Below, piece by piece: positions 1-10,727 of a stretch of 51,975 nt of DNA. Location: contig JAMONY010000012.1 in assembly GCA_027066325.1 (NCBI GenBank), positions 1 to 51,975 of the forward strand, given 5' to 3'. Source of the DNA: Helicobacteraceae bacterium (GTDB taxonomy: Bacteria > Campylobacterota > Campylobacteria > Campylobacterales > Sulfurimonadaceae). The notes beneath the pieces were generated by a model that made no database searches, had not been told where the DNA came from, and saw only the letters and a program-made list of their open reading frames with translations. The position numbers were made by a program, and so were the translations under genes. Within the stretch, counting starts at the first letter, position 1; each line of letters begins with the position of its first letter.

Positions 1-122
1 CCAGACCAACCTGGCACACTAACATTATCAGCATGCGTCGTCACTTCTTTCCCTTTAGCTACTTCACTTCTAATCTTAGATATTATATCAGAACTTAGAT
101 TGAGGTTTTTAAATAGCGGGCT
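1..122 (-). pseudogene. Partial reading frame, possible fragment of a large surface/polymorphic-type protein; no ATG visible, continues off the left edge
   Basis: The minus-strand frame after the TAG at 123-125 reads SPLFKNLNLSSDIISKIRSEVAKGKEVTTHADNVSVPGWSG with no ATG. The 'VTTHADNVSVPGWSG' segment resembles a motif I recall from large repeat/polymorphic proteins. A GTG in frame is the only plausible start. Confidence 0.35.
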
Positions 123-157
123 CTATGTTGTTTTGATTTTATCTTAGAGGGATATAT

Positions 158-175
158 GGAGCCTTAGATGGCTCC
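158..175 (-). terminator. Stem-loop just downstream of acs (possible weak terminator)
   Basis: Perfect 6-bp inverted repeat GGAGCC-TTAGAT-GGCTCC immediately 3' of the acs stop; no strong U-tract. Confidence 0.4.
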
Positions 176-180
176 TTGGG

Positions 181-2127
181 TTAGTTGTTGGCTACGATAT
201 CTATGATATTTTGTACAACAGATGAGTCTTCAAGGGTTGATATATCTTGAGTGATTTTTTCACCTTTGGCAATTGACTTTAAGATTCTTCTCATGATCTT
301 TCCTGAGCGTGTTTTAGGTAGAGCTTCTACAAATACTATGTCATCACAAGTAGCAAATGCGCCTATCTCTTGCTTTAAGATAGTATTGATTTTTAGCTTC
401 TCATCTTCTGCTCTGCTCTGCTTTAAAACAACAAAAGCAAAGAGAGACTCTCCTTTTATCTCATGAGCTCTTCCAACAGCTGCTACCTCTGCTACTTTAT
501 CAGATTTATTAATAGCAGCTTCAATTTCAGCGGTGCCAAGACGGTGACCTGAAACATTAACTACATCATCTACACGCCCTGTAATTGTAATGTATCCATC
601 TTCATCATAAACAGCTCCATCGCCAGTAAAGTAGACACTTTTACCATCTTTGATAATATCGCTAAAATATGATGAGATAAACCTATCATCATCACCCCAA
701 ACACCGCGAATCATTGATGGCCAAGGCTTAACTATACATAGCTTACCGCCCTGGTTGGTTGCACATCTATTGCCACTCTCATCTAGTATCTGCGCATCTA
801 TGCCTGGCAGTGGCAGTGTGGCACACCCTGGCTTGATAGGTGTAGCACCTGGTAGTGGAGAGATAACATGCCCACCCGTCTCTGTCTGCCAGTATGTATC
901 GACTATGCTGCATCTACTTCCTCCAACAACCTCATAATACCACTTCCAAGCAGGTGGATCTATAGGCTCTCCTACTGTTCCTAGTACTTTTAGTGAGCTA
1001 AGGTCATATTTGGCTGGTTCAGACTCTCCTACTTTATGTAACATTCTAATGGCAGTTGGAGCTGTATAGAACTGGTTTACTCTATGTTTTTGTACAATAC
1101 TCCAAGCGCGTCCAGCATCTGGGTATGTTGGCACACCCTCAAACATTAAAGTTGTTGCGCCCATGGCTAAAGGTCCGTATATGATATATGTGTGTCCAGT
1201 AATCCAGCCTATATCTGCTGTGCACCAAAAGGTATCATTATCTTTAACATCAAAGACCCACTCCATGGTCATCTGCGCCCAGAGTATGTAGCCAGCTGAG
1301 CTATGCTTAACACCCTTAGGCTTGCCAGTTGAACCTGATGTATAGAGTAGAAATAGTGGATCTTCACTCTGCATAGCTTCTGCTTCGCACTCGCTACTTA
1401 TGTTGTCTATGAGGTCATTGTAGATAGTATCCCTACCCTCTACTATCTCAATTGGCTCAAAATTTCGCTTAACAACACACACATTTTTAACACTCAAACA
1501 ACCCATCTGTAAGGCTTTGTCTACAGCAGGTTTAAGCATGTATGGCTTGCCTTTACGAAAGGCTCCATCTGCAGTAATAATCAAAGATGCCTCTGTATCT
1601 TCAATACGGTCTCTTAGTGCTTCAGCCGAAAACCCACCAAAAACTACTGAGTGTATAGCTCCAACTCTAGCACAAGCCAACATAGCAAAAGCAGCCTCTG
1701 GTATCATTGGCATGTAGATGATAACACGATCACCTTTTTGTATACCATACTTGTCCTTGATAAGATTTGCCATCTTATTGACACCGCGATATAGCTCTAG
1801 ATATGTGATAGCCCTACTCTCGCCATTATCTGCTTCAAACAAGATAGCTGTTTTGTTTTTAGAGTGCTTAAGGTGTCTGTCTATACACTGTTCTGAGACA
1901 TTGAGCTCTCCTTCGTCAAACCATCTATAAAAAGGGGCTTTGCTCTCATCTAGCACGCTAGTAAAAGGTCTTCTCCATGAGAGTTTTTCAAGAGCCATTT
2001 TGCCCCAAAAACCCTCGTAGTCATCTTCTGAGCTCTGAACAAGTGCTCTATACTCATCCATACTCTTAACTCTAGCATTTTTTGCAAACTCTGGATTTGG
2101 TTGATAAACCTCTTTTTTTTCGCTCAT
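181..2127 (-). CDS. acs: Acetyl-CoA synthetase (AMP-forming)
   Basis: Full-length ORF with [16 protein letters not shown]-like (YWQTETGG), TGD and C-terminal [11 protein letters not shown] motifs. Start assigned at [10 protein letters not shown], preceded by a GGAG-type RBS, rather than the longer ORF start at 2166. Confidence 0.97.
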   Translation of the reverse strand: MSEKKEVYQPNPEFAKNARVKSMDEYRALVQSSEDDYEGFWGKMALEKLSWRRPFTSVLDESKAPFYRWFDEGELNVSEQCIDRHLKHSKNKTAILFEADNGESRAITYLELYRGVNKMANLIKDKYGIQKGDRVIIYMPMIPEAAFAMLACARVGAIHSVVFGGFSAEALRDRIEDTEASLIITADGAFRKGKPYMLKPAVDKALQMGCLSVKNVCVVKRNFEPIEIVEGRDTIYNDLIDNISSECEAEAMQSEDPLFLLYTSGSTGKPKGVKHSSAGYILWAQMTMEWVFDVKDNDTFWCTADIGWITGHTYIIYGPLAMGATTLMFEGVPTYPDAGRAWSIVQKHRVNQFYTAPTAIRMLHKVGESEPAKYDLSSLKVLGTVGEPIDPPAWKWYYEVVGGSRCSIVDTYWQTETGGHVISPLPGATPIKPGCATLPLPGIDAQILDESGNRCATNQGGKLCIVKPWPSMIRGVWGDDDRFISSYFSDIIKDGKSVYFTGDGAVYDEDGYITITGRVDDVVNVSGHRLGTAEIEAAINKSDKVAEVAAVGRAHEIKGESLFAFVVLKQSRAEDEKLKINTILKQEIGAFATCDDIVFVEALPKTRSGKIMRRILKSIAKGEKITQDISTLEDSSVVQNIIDIVANN

Positions 2128-2185
2128 GATACTACTCCACATAAAAATATTGGAGTATGTTATCACACAAAGATTAAACCATGAT

Positions 2186-3730
2186 TTATTTTACAGGTAA
2201 TATTGAGTAGTAAGTTACCCTATTGCGACCTTCGCGCTTTGAGACATATAGTGCCTCATCAGCTTCTTGGAAGATATCATGATAGGAGGTATGAGTGCTT
2301 CTTAATCTACTAACTCCAATGCTTGCTGTAACATGAATAAGAGAGTCGTTAAACCTAACAGGCTTTGAAGCTATAAAATCTACAATCTTTTGCGCAATTT
2401 TCGAGACTTCATCTTCTGGTGTTTGTGGCAATATAACAACAAGCTCTTCTCCACCATAACGACCTATAAAATCTGTCTCTCTTAAACTACTTTTAATACG
2501 CATACTCACCTCTTTTAAGACCTCATCACCAGCTAAATGACCATATGTGTCATTGATTTTTTTAAAGTGATCTAGATCTATAAGTAGTATATATATCTGG
2601 CTTTTGTATCGTCTAGCTCTTTTAAATTCGATCTCAAGCATCTCTTCAAGGTATCTACGATTCCATAGATTTGTCAAAGAGTCTATCTTGCTCATAAGCT
2701 CTATCTCTTTTGTTCGCTCTTGAACCAACAAGCGTAACTTTTCTTGCTCATTTTTTGAACGCTGTATTGCAGATCTATATATAATAGTTGCCATTATAAG
2801 TGCAAAAAGCATGGTAATAATATTGTTAATAATAGAGTTACGCTTTAGTGCTTTTTTATTTTTAGCAAATACAGTTGCATCAACAAGTAACGATAGGTGT
2901 CCATTGGCTATCTTAGAGAATTCAATCTGATCAGTAACGATACGATATATCATATCATCACCAACCTCTATAAGCTCAGAGTCTTGTAGTGCAAGTTTGT
3001 CAAAGATGCGCCCTTGCATATTTGGATCACTGCTAACAATCACCCTACCTCGATCATCAATAACAGATATCTCAAGAATATTCTCCGCTGTTTCGACATA
3101 ATTGAATAAAAAATCATGAAGATTGATACTCTCAAAAATAGAGATAGTGTTATAGATAGAGCCCTCTATGGCTTTTAATAGATTTAGTATATCAACCTGT
3201 CGGCGCGTTAGAGCAAAATCCTTATTTACCTCACTCACAACACTATATTCTGAGATATCTATAGAGAAATCAATGATACCTATAAGATCATTGTTTCTAT
3301 ATAGCGGATAATATATCGCCATCACAGGCACATAGTCATGCTCTTCAAAAAAGAATTCACCAAGAGGCATGTCTCCTTGCATGGTCATAACAAAGCTTTG
3401 AGACCTGCTAATCTTGCCTATCTCCTGCTCAAACATAGAGTTGCGAATAACTCCACTAGAGTCTAAGTAGCGAAACTCAAAAATCTCAAGATCTAGTGAT
3501 ATTTGACTTACTAGCTGTTGTATATTGATAGTCTCTTTGATATCATAAAACTTTTTTATAGCAGCAGAGATAGAGCTTACGATGTCGCCTGAGTCACTCT
3601 TCATCTGCTCAAGTAGTAGATTTTTTTGTGAGTAGTAGTTGTGCCAAGAGAGAGCTGATAGCGACAAAACCAGCACAATAAGCAGTATAGTTATGTCATG
3701 TTTTTTAAAAAGCCCAACAAAGAGCTTCAT
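2186..3730 (-). CDS. Membrane-anchored diguanylate cyclase with N-terminal periplasmic sensor region flanked by two TM helices
   Basis: GGDEF domain: [14 protein letters not shown]...[21 protein letters not shown]...[14 protein letters not shown]-terminal TM ([15 protein letters not shown]) and second TM ([17 protein letters not shown]). Confidence 0.93.
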   Translation of the reverse strand: MKLFVGLFKKHDITILLIVLVLSLSALSWHNYYSQKNLLLEQMKSDSGDIVSSISAAIKKFYDIKETINIQQLVSQISLDLEIFEFRYLDSSGVIRNSMFEQEIGKISRSQSFVMTMQGDMPLGEFFFEEHDYVPVMAIYYPLYRNNDLIGIIDFSIDISEYSVVSEVNKDFALTRRQVDILNLLKAIEGSIYNTISIFESINLHDFLFNYVETAENILEISVIDDRGRVIVSSDPNMQGRIFDKLALQDSELIEVGDDMIYRIVTDQIEFSKIANGHLSLLVDATVFAKNKKALKRNSIINNIITMLFALIMATIIYRSAIQRSKNEQEKLRLLVQERTKEIELMSKIDSLTNLWNRRYLEEMLEIEFKRARRYKSQIYILLIDLDHFKKINDTYGHLAGDEVLKEVSMRIKSSLRETDFIGRYGGEELVVILPQTPEDEVSKIAQKIVDFIASKPVRFNDSLIHVTASIGVSRLRSTHTSYHDIFQEADEALYVSKREGRNRVTYYSILPVK

Positions 3731-4335
3731 GGGGCCTCAATCTTAGGTTTTATTTTTCTAGGGTCAGCGCGTTTGTATTGATTGTAGGCTGTATGAAAGT
3801 TATCATAAGATCTATTCCAGCGTTTAGTATGACAACTCTTACACATCTTTTCTATGCGTTTTGGATTGTCAGTACCTGCTAAAAATCCTCCTCCTACACG
3901 CCTCTTTTTTGCTATTTTAATATGTTGGCTTCCTGGTCCATGACACCCTTCACACTGTACATTTGCAAGTCTTGGAGTCTGCTCAATACTAACAAATCCA
4001 CTCTCCACACCAAAGCCTGTTGAGTGACACACAAGACACTTTGGGTTACCTGCTTGTTTGCTATCAAATAGAGACTTCATAGCAGAATCATGTGGATCTT
4101 TTTTTCTACCAAGAAAGAAATTGCGATGACAAAAACGACACTTGTTGCTACCTACATATGTATAGAGCTTTGAGTTAAAAGCCTCTTTATACAGAGTCTC
4201 ACCAAGTGCATTTTTAAGTGGAATCTCTACAATGCTCTCACTCTGCTGAGCATCTACTCTTGTCTGTGCAAACAAAGAGGTGCCTACCAATACAGACACT
4301 ATAAACATCAACATGATAGAGCGCTTAAAATCCAA
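3727..4335 (-). CDS. Periplasmic tetrahaem cytochrome c (c554-like)
   Basis: Signal peptide plus four CXXCH motifs (CRFCH, CLVCH, CEGCH, CKSCH). 4-bp ATGA overlap with the downstream diguanylate cyclase. Confidence 0.9.
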   Translation of the reverse strand: MDFKRSIMLMFIVSVLVGTSLFAQTRVDAQQSESIVEIPLKNALGETLYKEAFNSKLYTYVGSNKCRFCHRNFFLGRKKDPHDSAMKSLFDSKQAGNPKCLVCHSTGFGVESGFVSIEQTPRLANVQCEGCHGPGSQHIKIAKKRRVGGGFLAGTDNPKRIEKMCKSCHTKRWNRSYDNFHTAYNQYKRADPRKIKPKIEAP

Positions 4336-4447
4336 AAATATGCCTACTTTTATTGTATTTGAATAGAGATTATATCATAGTGAGTATTAACTCAAGATTA
4401 TTTTTATATAGAAGATCTTATAGTGCAATAAATCAATCAAATTTGAC

Positions 4448-4453
4448 TATAAT
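4448..4453 (+). promoter_or_regulatory. Candidate -10 element upstream of pyrF
   Basis: TATAAT 36 bp upstream of the pyrF start codon. Confidence 0.45.
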
Positions 4454-4489
4454 ATCAAAAAAGATCTATCTATATCTCAAAGGTTTGCC

Positions 4490-5173
4490 GTGAAATTATC
4501 TGTTGCTCTTGATCTATCTACAAAGATTGAAAACTTACAACTTGTCAAAAAACTCTCAACATACCCAATATGGTTCAAGGTTGGTCTAAGATCATATATT
4601 CGCGATGGCAAAGGGCTGCTAGAGGAGATAAAGCAGATTAATCCTGATGCAAAAATATTTCTTGACCTTAAGCTCTACGACATACCAAACACTATGGCTG
4701 ATGCTGCAGAGTCCATCGCAGATCTTGGAGTAGATATGTTTAACATACATGCCTCTGCTGGAGTAGCTGCTATGAGTGAAGTGATGGGTAGGCTCAACAG
4801 CAGAGAGTCGCGTCCGCTAGTGTTGGCTGTTACTGCATTGACATCATTTGATCAAGATGGGTTCTACTCCATCTACCACACAGACATACAGACAAAAGCT
4901 AAGCAGTTTGCCAAAGATGCACATCTAGCTGGATTAGATGGTGTTGTATGTAGCGCATATGAGAGCATACTCATCAAAGAGTCTACATCAAAAAGCTTCA
5001 TTACACTCACACCAGGTATCCGTCTAGATGGCAAAGATAGTGGTGACCAAAAGCGCGTAGCTACTCCAGATATGGCAAAAGATGCACTTGTAGATTTTAT
5101 AGTAGTGGGTCGACCTATCTACAATTCTCACTCTCCATCAGCAGTCGTTGAGCAAATTTTACAATCTTTGTAG
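4490..5173 (+). CDS. pyrF: Orotidine 5'-phosphate decarboxylase
   Basis: VALDLSTK..., FLDLKLYDIPNTM catalytic motif, TPGIRL, VVGRPI. Confidence 0.96.
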   Translation: MKLSVALDLSTKIENLQLVKKLSTYPIWFKVGLRSYIRDGKGLLEEIKQINPDAKIFLDLKLYDIPNTMADAAESIADLGVDMFNIHASAGVAAMSEVMGRLNSRESRPLVLAVTALTSFDQDGFYSIYHTDIQTKAKQFAKDAHLAGLDGVVCSAYESILIKESTSKSFITLTPGIRLDGKDSGDQKRVATPDMAKDALVDFIVVGRPIYNSHSPSAVVEQILQSL

Positions 5174-5204
5174 CCGTTTAAGCTCTATATTATTTCAATC
5201 TGTC

Positions 5205-5210
5205 TATAAT
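5205..5210 (+). promoter_or_regulatory. Candidate -10 element for the tRNA-Ser/tRNA-Asn unit
   Basis: TATAAT 21 bp upstream of the tRNA-Ser acceptor stem. Confidence 0.4.
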
Positions 5211-5231
5211 CTCAATTCAATTTTTATTCAA

Positions 5232-5322
5232 GGATAGGTGGGTGAGTTGGCTGAAACCACATCCCTGCTAAGGATGCGTACTGGTAACGGTACCGAGGGT
5301 TCGAATCCCTCCCTGTCCGCCA
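5232..5322 (+). tRNA. tRNA-Ser (anticodon GCT), CCA encoded
   Basis: GGATAGG/CCTGTCC acceptor stem, CTGCTAA anticodon loop, long variable arm, GGTTCGAATCC T-arm, terminal GCCA. Confidence 0.95.
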
Positions 5323-5327
5323 TATAT

Positions 5328-5402
5328 TCCGGATTAGCTCAGCGGTAGAGTAGATGACTGTTAATCATTTGGTCACTGGTTCGAATCCAGTATCCGGAGC
5401 CA
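5328..5402 (+). tRNA. tRNA-Asn (anticodon GTT), CCA encoded
   Basis: TCCGGAT/ATCCGGA acceptor stem, CTGTTAA anticodon loop, GGTTCGAATCC T-arm, terminal GCCA. Confidence 0.96.
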
Positions 5403-5421
5403 CTTCTAACAAATACCCTAT

Positions 5422-6234
5422 TTATTTAACACTTAAACACTTTTTAACACTTAAATTTGCCACCATAGACAAAAGAACATAGATTAAAAATAGGTAAAAC
5501 CCTACCAGTAGTTCAGCGCTACTAGTTGCACTACCATCTGCTGTGAGATAGGTAAGAAGTATTGCCAATACAAAAACATCTACCATTGACCACTTACCAA
5601 GTAGCTCAAATAGATAGACTATCTTTCTAGCAGCACCATTTTGTACAAAAAGTGATATAGCTAGTAGTAGAGTTATCTTAACGATAGGAATGATGACACT
5701 AAAAAGAGCGATTACGCTAGCAACAATTAGCTCACCATCGTCATATAGCTTCTCTATAGACCCCAATAGTGAGTACGAGTGCCATGAGAGTACAACCTTG
5801 CCTAACATGGCAGTATCAGCCCAGACGCTCACTATCATTAAAGGAGCAAAAAGTGCAAAACCCAATGAGATTCCACTAAGCACAGAGAGATAGATTGCCA
5901 CAAAGCTTCGATCTAAAAATAGAACTAGAGCCATTGATGCTATGATAAGTAAAGAGTAGATAAGTAGATATGTTTGAGCGCTATTTTTAGAGGCTACTTG
6001 CTGCTCTTGTAGTTTTTTATTGTACTCTCTCTTCTCATCTTTAATCTCTATGCCAAGCGCCTGAGTAAATAGACTCTTAATGCTACTTTGAATCTGCTCC
6101 TCTGGCTCTATGGGTTTGTTTAGCTCTTCTGAGATAGACTCATATGTTTTTGCACTCTCATAGCTCTTAAATCCTAAAAAAATCAGTGCGCTACAGAGCA
6201 CCAACATAAGTACAATAGCAGATAATCTTCTCAT
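5422..6234 (-). CDS. PqiA-family (paraquat-inducible protein A) membrane protein
   Basis: Several hydrophobic helices and a GKWSMVDVFVLAIL motif typical of PqiA domains. Confidence 0.8.
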   Translation of the reverse strand: MRRLSAIVLMLVLCSALIFLGFKSYESAKTYESISEELNKPIEPEEQIQSSIKSLFTQALGIEIKDEKREYNKKLQEQQVASKNSAQTYLLIYSLLIIASMALVLFLDRSFVAIYLSVLSGISLGFALFAPLMIVSVWADTAMLGKVVLSWHSYSLLGSIEKLYDDGELIVASVIALFSVIIPIVKITLLLAISLFVQNGAARKIVYLFELLGKWSMVDVFVLAILLTYLTADGSATSSAELLVGFYLFLIYVLLSMVANLSVKKCLSVK

Positions 6235-6236
6235 AA

Positions 6237-7127
6237 CTAACCTCTTAAGAGTCTCTCTAGACTCTGTTGTGCGGATCTACCCTCTAAGATCTCATATACC
6301 TCTGTAGCTATAGGTAGATATATCTCACGCTCTTGGGAGATCTTGTGTAGCGCGTATGTTGTTGCTATGCCCTCTGCTACTTCACCTAGCTCCTGCTCAA
6401 TCTCAACAAGCGACTTCCCAAGCGCTAGAGCCAATCCCGCTCTAAAGTTTCGTGACATAGTTGAGCTGGCGGTTAAAAAAAGATCACCAGCTCCGCTAAG
6501 CCCTAAAAAAGTCTCATCTTCTGCTCCATACATCTTACCAAAGCGTCTCATCTCAACTAAGCCTCTAGATATAAGTGCAGCAGCCGCATTATTACCAAGC
6601 CTTAATCCAGAGCAGACACCAGAAGCTATAGCTATAACATTTTTGTATGCTCCGCAAACTTCAACACCAGCAATATCTCTATCTGTGTAGACTCTCATAA
6701 ATGGTGCAAAGGCATCACTAAACTCTTGTGCACATAGATCAGATCTACTACTAACAACAACAGCAGTTGGAAGTGAACTCATAACTTCAGTAGCAAATGA
6801 TGGACCTGATAAAAAAGCTAAGTTATCATCTGGTACATATGGGGCAAAAACCTCATCTAAAAAACGCCCAGAAGATGCTTCTATCCCTTTAGATGCTACT
6901 AAAATCTTCTGATTTTTAAAGATAAAGTTATCCTCAAGCCAGCTACCTATATGTTGAGCGCTCATGGCAATTACAATATATTCAAGATCCAATATCTGCT
7001 CAACACTAACAAAATTTGCTACATTGCGTACTCTTCTTGATGTTATTAGAACATCATTTTTGAACGATAGAGAAAAAGCTAAAGCTTCACCCCATTTTCC
7101 AGCCCCTACTACACCAATACGCTTCAT
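6237..7127 (-). CDS. gpsA: NAD(P)H-dependent glycerol-3-phosphate dehydrogenase
   Basis: GVVGAGKWGEALA nucleotide-binding motif, SGPSFATEV, YKNVIAIASGVCSGL, GLSGAGDLFLT. Confidence 0.96.
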   Translation of the reverse strand: MKRIGVVGAGKWGEALAFSLSFKNDVLITSRRVRNVANFVSVEQILDLEYIVIAMSAQHIGSWLEDNFIFKNQKILVASKGIEASSGRFLDEVFAPYVPDDNLAFLSGPSFATEVMSSLPTAVVVSSRSDLCAQEFSDAFAPFMRVYTDRDIAGVEVCGAYKNVIAIASGVCSGLRLGNNAAAALISRGLVEMRRFGKMYGAEDETFLGLSGAGDLFLTASSTMSRNFRAGLALALGKSLVEIEQELGEVAEGIATTYALHKISQEREIYLPIATEVYEILEGRSAQQSLERLLRG

Positions 7128-7789
7128 CTTATCTGCTCCAGATCACTTTGATTAGCTATAAGTATGAGTGTATCATTTTCACAAAGCAGATAGCTATCTA
7201 TCTCAACCACAAATAGCTGCTCTGATCTCTCATGTCTGATTACACCTAACACAATCACTCCATCAAGCTCTAACCTGCAAAGATCAGAACCTAAAAGCTT
7301 AGACTCTCCGCTGATACTAACTTGCGCTACTTGTAGCGAATCACTACTATCTAGTATCTTCTCAAAAAAACATGATAGCGCAGGGTATTCAAGCAGATGC
7401 ACTATGGTATTTGCAGCACTCTGTATCTGCGCAACTACTATGGAAGCTCCCGCTAAACGCAACTTTAGTGCATTTTCAGCTGTTGTTGCTAGAGCAATGA
7501 TATGTGCATTATCACCCAATAGATCGCGTAATGATAAAGATAGAAAAAGATTTTTGGCCTCATCATCAATGGTACATAAAAATCTGCATCTTTTTATGTC
7601 TAACTCTCTTAAGAAGTCAAAATTACTATCGACTTCAACTCTATAGATCTCAAGCTCTTCACTAGTTGCGCTTTGAAACTCATCATCACTAAAGCAGTAT
7701 ATACAGATCGCCTCACCCTGCTCTCTCATAGTAGACACAATCTCCTTAGAGAGCTCGTTGTAGCCAAATATAACTATAGTTGCACTCAA
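7124..7789 (-). CDS. Stand-alone RCK/TrkA-type K+ channel regulatory protein
   Basis: TrkA-N-like fold (IVIFGYNELSKEIV...) followed by a TrkA-C-like domain; 4-bp overlaps with the neighbouring K+ channel gene and with gpsA. Confidence 0.75.
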   Translation of the reverse strand: MSATIVIFGYNELSKEIVSTMREQGEAICIYCFSDDEFQSATSEELEIYRVEVDSNFDFLRELDIKRCRFLCTIDDEAKNLFLSLSLRDLLGDNAHIIALATTAENALKLRLAGASIVVAQIQSAANTIVHLLEYPALSCFFEKILDSSDSLQVAQVSISGESKLLGSDLCRLELDGVIVLGVIRHERSEQLFVVEIDSYLLCENDTLILIANQSDLEQIR

Positions 7790-9312
7790 GCTAGACTCCT
7801 TTGAAGATCTTCTATAATAAGCGTATGTGCTATGATAACAACTCTAGATCCAATCTCTATCTCAAGATCTCTATCTGGGTTAAAAATAAACCTACCTCTA
7901 CGATAGACTCCAACTACAATAACAGAGTGTCTACTCTGCTCTATCTGTGCTAAAACAGTGCTTGAGGTTGCCACAATCTCACCAGCAGTGATCTTAGAGT
8001 CTACAACTCTTAGGCTATGCAACATCTCATAAGCTTGGGGGTTAGTACTATGCTTATGAGAGAGTTGTGCTAAAAGCTCCTCTGTATAGACAACACGATC
8101 AGAGCCTGCTAGAAGAAGTTTTTTTCTATTTCGCTTCTCTTTAAGTATGCTAAGTGTGTTAAGTTTAGTTGATAAAGATCTGATAGTAAGAGCCGTATAA
8201 ACATTCTCTACATCACTATCTGCTAGAAGCAGTGCGGAGCTAGTACGCTCAAGCAGATCTACACCAAGCATATCGTATGTCAGAAGCGATGAGGCACTAA
8301 GCTCTAGTACTAAATGATCGTCTATGCGTGCCATTGAAGCTCTTTGAGCATTATCTTCTAAGATCAAAACAGACCTTTTTAGTTTTCTTAACTCATCTGC
8401 ACACTGAGCAGATAGTAGCGTGTATCCACATATCAGATATAGATTTTGTAATTTTTTAGCTTTTTGTAGCACTCTTGTTTGACGGATATCATCTAGTTTT
8501 TGTGTAAATGCGGAGACAACAATAGAGGTAGCAAATGCCAAAACAGCTACTCCAGCCATAATAACCACCATAGCCACAACTCTACCAGCACTAGAGATAG
8601 GTGCTACATCGCCATATCCAACTGTAGACATTGTAACAATCGACCAATAAAAAGCATCAAAGAGTGTTCTTATGGAGCCATTTGGATTGCGTGCTTCCAT
8701 GGTATAGATAATGATAGATGATACAAATACTATAAGACCTACAAATGTTAAAAGTGTATATAGCTCAAACTTTTTTGTTGACAATATCTGTGCAAAATGG
8801 TGCATATTTTGTGTATAGTGAAAAAGCTTTAATATTCGAAATACAACAAAAAGCCTTAGAGCCCTAAGTGCATGGAAAAATGGCAATATAGCTAAAAGAT
8901 CTATGATTGCTGTTGGAGTTATCATATACTTAAGCTTTGAGAGCACAATCTCCACAATAGCCACATGGAGTCTAAACGGTCGCTTCAAAAGAGCATCTCT
9001 TCTATAGGAGTCTATAAGTATCTTAGAGCTGTCGCTACATAGCCATAGACGCAATAGATACTCAATAGCAAAGATAATCGTAATGATAATATTGTTCAAA
9101 AACTCTAGTGTTGGGTTTGGGTTATTGGTGACATCATAAACTAGTATGCCAACGCTTATGAGTATCAGCACTATCATGCCAACATCAAAATACTTTTTAT
9201 ATCTATATGTATTGTTGTTTAGTAAGTTGTGGAAAAATAGTTTGTAGTTTGTATACTTATCTGAAGAGCCTAGTCTATATGCTAATGATACTACAAAAGG
9301 CTCTTTGCTCAT
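7786..9312 (-). CDS. Voltage-gated-type potassium channel with cytoplasmic RCK (TrkA) domain
   Basis: S4-like LRALRLFVVFRILKLF, selectivity filter STVGYGDVAP, C-terminal RCK-like region. Confidence 0.9.
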   Translation of the reverse strand: MSKEPFVVSLAYRLGSSDKYTNYKLFFHNLLNNNTYRYKKYFDVGMIVLILISVGILVYDVTNNPNPTLEFLNNIIITIIFAIEYLLRLWLCSDSSKILIDSYRRDALLKRPFRLHVAIVEIVLSKLKYMITPTAIIDLLAILPFFHALRALRLFVVFRILKLFHYTQNMHHFAQILSTKKFELYTLLTFVGLIVFVSSIIIYTMEARNPNGSIRTLFDAFYWSIVTMSTVGYGDVAPISSAGRVVAMVVIMAGVAVLAFATSIVVSAFTQKLDDIRQTRVLQKAKKLQNLYLICGYTLLSAQCADELRKLKRSVLILEDNAQRASMARIDDHLVLELSASSLLTYDMLGVDLLERTSSALLLADSDVENVYTALTIRSLSTKLNTLSILKEKRNRKKLLLAGSDRVVYTEELLAQLSHKHSTNPQAYEMLHSLRVVDSKITAGEIVATSSTVLAQIEQSRHSVIVVGVYRRGRFIFNPDRDLEIEIGSRVVIIAHTLIIEDLQRSLA

Positions 9313-10727
9313 CAGAGTTCACGCTTTAGTATCTCATTAACACTCTGAGGATTTGCGCTACCTTTACTAGCTTTCATAACTTGCCCAACAAAAAATCCAA
9401 AGAGCTTATCTTTGCCAGCTCGATACTGCTCAACTTTATCCTGATTGGCACTCAATACATCATTGACAATTGCCTCAATGGCTGAACTGTCACTGATCTG
9501 CTTAAGACCTAGCTTATCTATGGCTTCATCTACACCTATCTTACTAGAACAGAGATGATCTAACACCTCTTTTGCTGCCTTTGCACTAATGGTTTTGTCT
9601 TCTATGCGCTTAACAAGCAGAGCCAATTTAGGTGCATCTACTAACGACTCTTCTAGACTACTATCTAACCTTCCTTGAAGCTCAACACTAAGCCATACGC
9701 ACGACATCTTAGCACCAGCTCCATCTTCAACCATGCTCTCAAAATAGTTTGCCATATAAAGATCAGATGTTAAAACTGAAGCATCGTACGGGCTCAATCC
9801 AAGCTCATCTATAAATCTAGCTCTTTTAGCATCTGGTAGCTCTGGTATCTCAATTGCACTCTCATACATCTCATCATCAACCACTACTTTAAGCAGGTCA
9901 GGCTCAAGGAAGTAGCGATAATCTGCTGAATCCTCTTTGCCACGCATAGACCTTGTCACCTGAGCAGCCTGATCAAAAAGCCTTGTCTCTTGAACAATCA
10001 CCTCATCATACACACCATCTTCCCAAGCATCTATCTGTCGCTCAACCTCTATCTCTATAGCTTTTGTGATAAACTTAAAGCTGTTGATATTTTTAATCTC
10101 AACTCTTGTATAGAGCTTATCATCACCCTTTGGACGGATGGAGACATTGACATCTACTCTAAAAGAGCCCTCTTGCATGTTGGCATCACTTATGTCAAGA
10201 TAGCGTACTATGGAGTGTAGTTTCTTAAGATAGAGAGTAACCTCTTCTGTGCTTCTCATATCAGGCTCTGAGACTATCTCTAGCAGAGGCGTACCAGCAC
10301 GATTTAGATCAACCTTTGAGCGTGAATCATCATGTATATTTTTACCTGCATCTGCCTCTATGTGCGCACGATTAATGCGGATAATTTTTGAGTCTGCGTC
10401 TTTAGGCTCTATCTCCAATCTACCATGCTCTACAATGGGCGTATAGAGCTGCGTAATCTGATAAGCGCTTGGGCTATCTGGATAGAAGTAACTTTTACGA
10501 TCAAAGTGGCTCACTCTATTGATAGTAGCATCTACGGCGGTTCCAAATGAGACCGCTTTATGTAAAACTGATCTGTTAAATCGTGGTAATGCTCCTGGTA
10601 GAGCCAAACATACTGGGCAGGTGTTAAGATTTGCTCTTTGATCAAAACTGGTCGCACATGAACAAAAGAGCTTTGTCTGCGTATTGAGTTGAGTATGAAC
10701 CTCTAAGCCTATAACTGTCTCAAACAT
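9312..10727 (-). CDS. gatB: Aspartyl/glutamyl-tRNA(Asn/Gln) amidotransferase subunit B
   Basis: [23 protein letters not shown]..., [19 protein letters not shown]-terminal GatB/Yqey domain. Start chosen at MFETVIG. Confidence 0.97.
   Translation of the reverse strand: MFETVIGLEVHTQLNTQTKLFCSCATSFDQRANLNTCPVCLALPGALPRFNRSVLHKAVSFGTAVDATINRVSHFDRKSYFYPDSPSAYQITQLYTPIVEHGRLEIEPKDADSKIIRINRAHIEADAGKNIHDDSRSKVDLNRAGTPLLEIVSEPDMRSTEEVTLYLKKLHSIVRYLDISDANMQEGSFRVDVNVSIRPKGDDKLYTRVEIKNINSFKFITKAIEIEVERQIDAWEDGVYDEVIVQETRLFDQAAQVTRSMRGKEDSADYRYFLEPDLLKVVVDDEMYESAIEIPELPDAKRARFIDELGLSPYDASVLTSDLYMANYFESMVEDGAGAKMSCVWLSVELQGRLDSSLEESLVDAPKLALLVKRIEDKTISAKAAKEVLDHLCSSKIGVDEAIDKLGLKQISDSSAIEAIVNDVLSANQDKVEQYRAGKDKLFGFFVGQVMKASKGSANPQSVNEILKREL

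Noticed and set aside
5232-5402. tRNA pair considered as an integration site for a mobile element
   Set aside because: No integrase, no duplicated tRNA 3' end and no att-like direct repeat found in the flanking sequence.
6343-6690. 115-aa plus-strand ORF
   Set aside because: Antisense to gpsA; no motif support.
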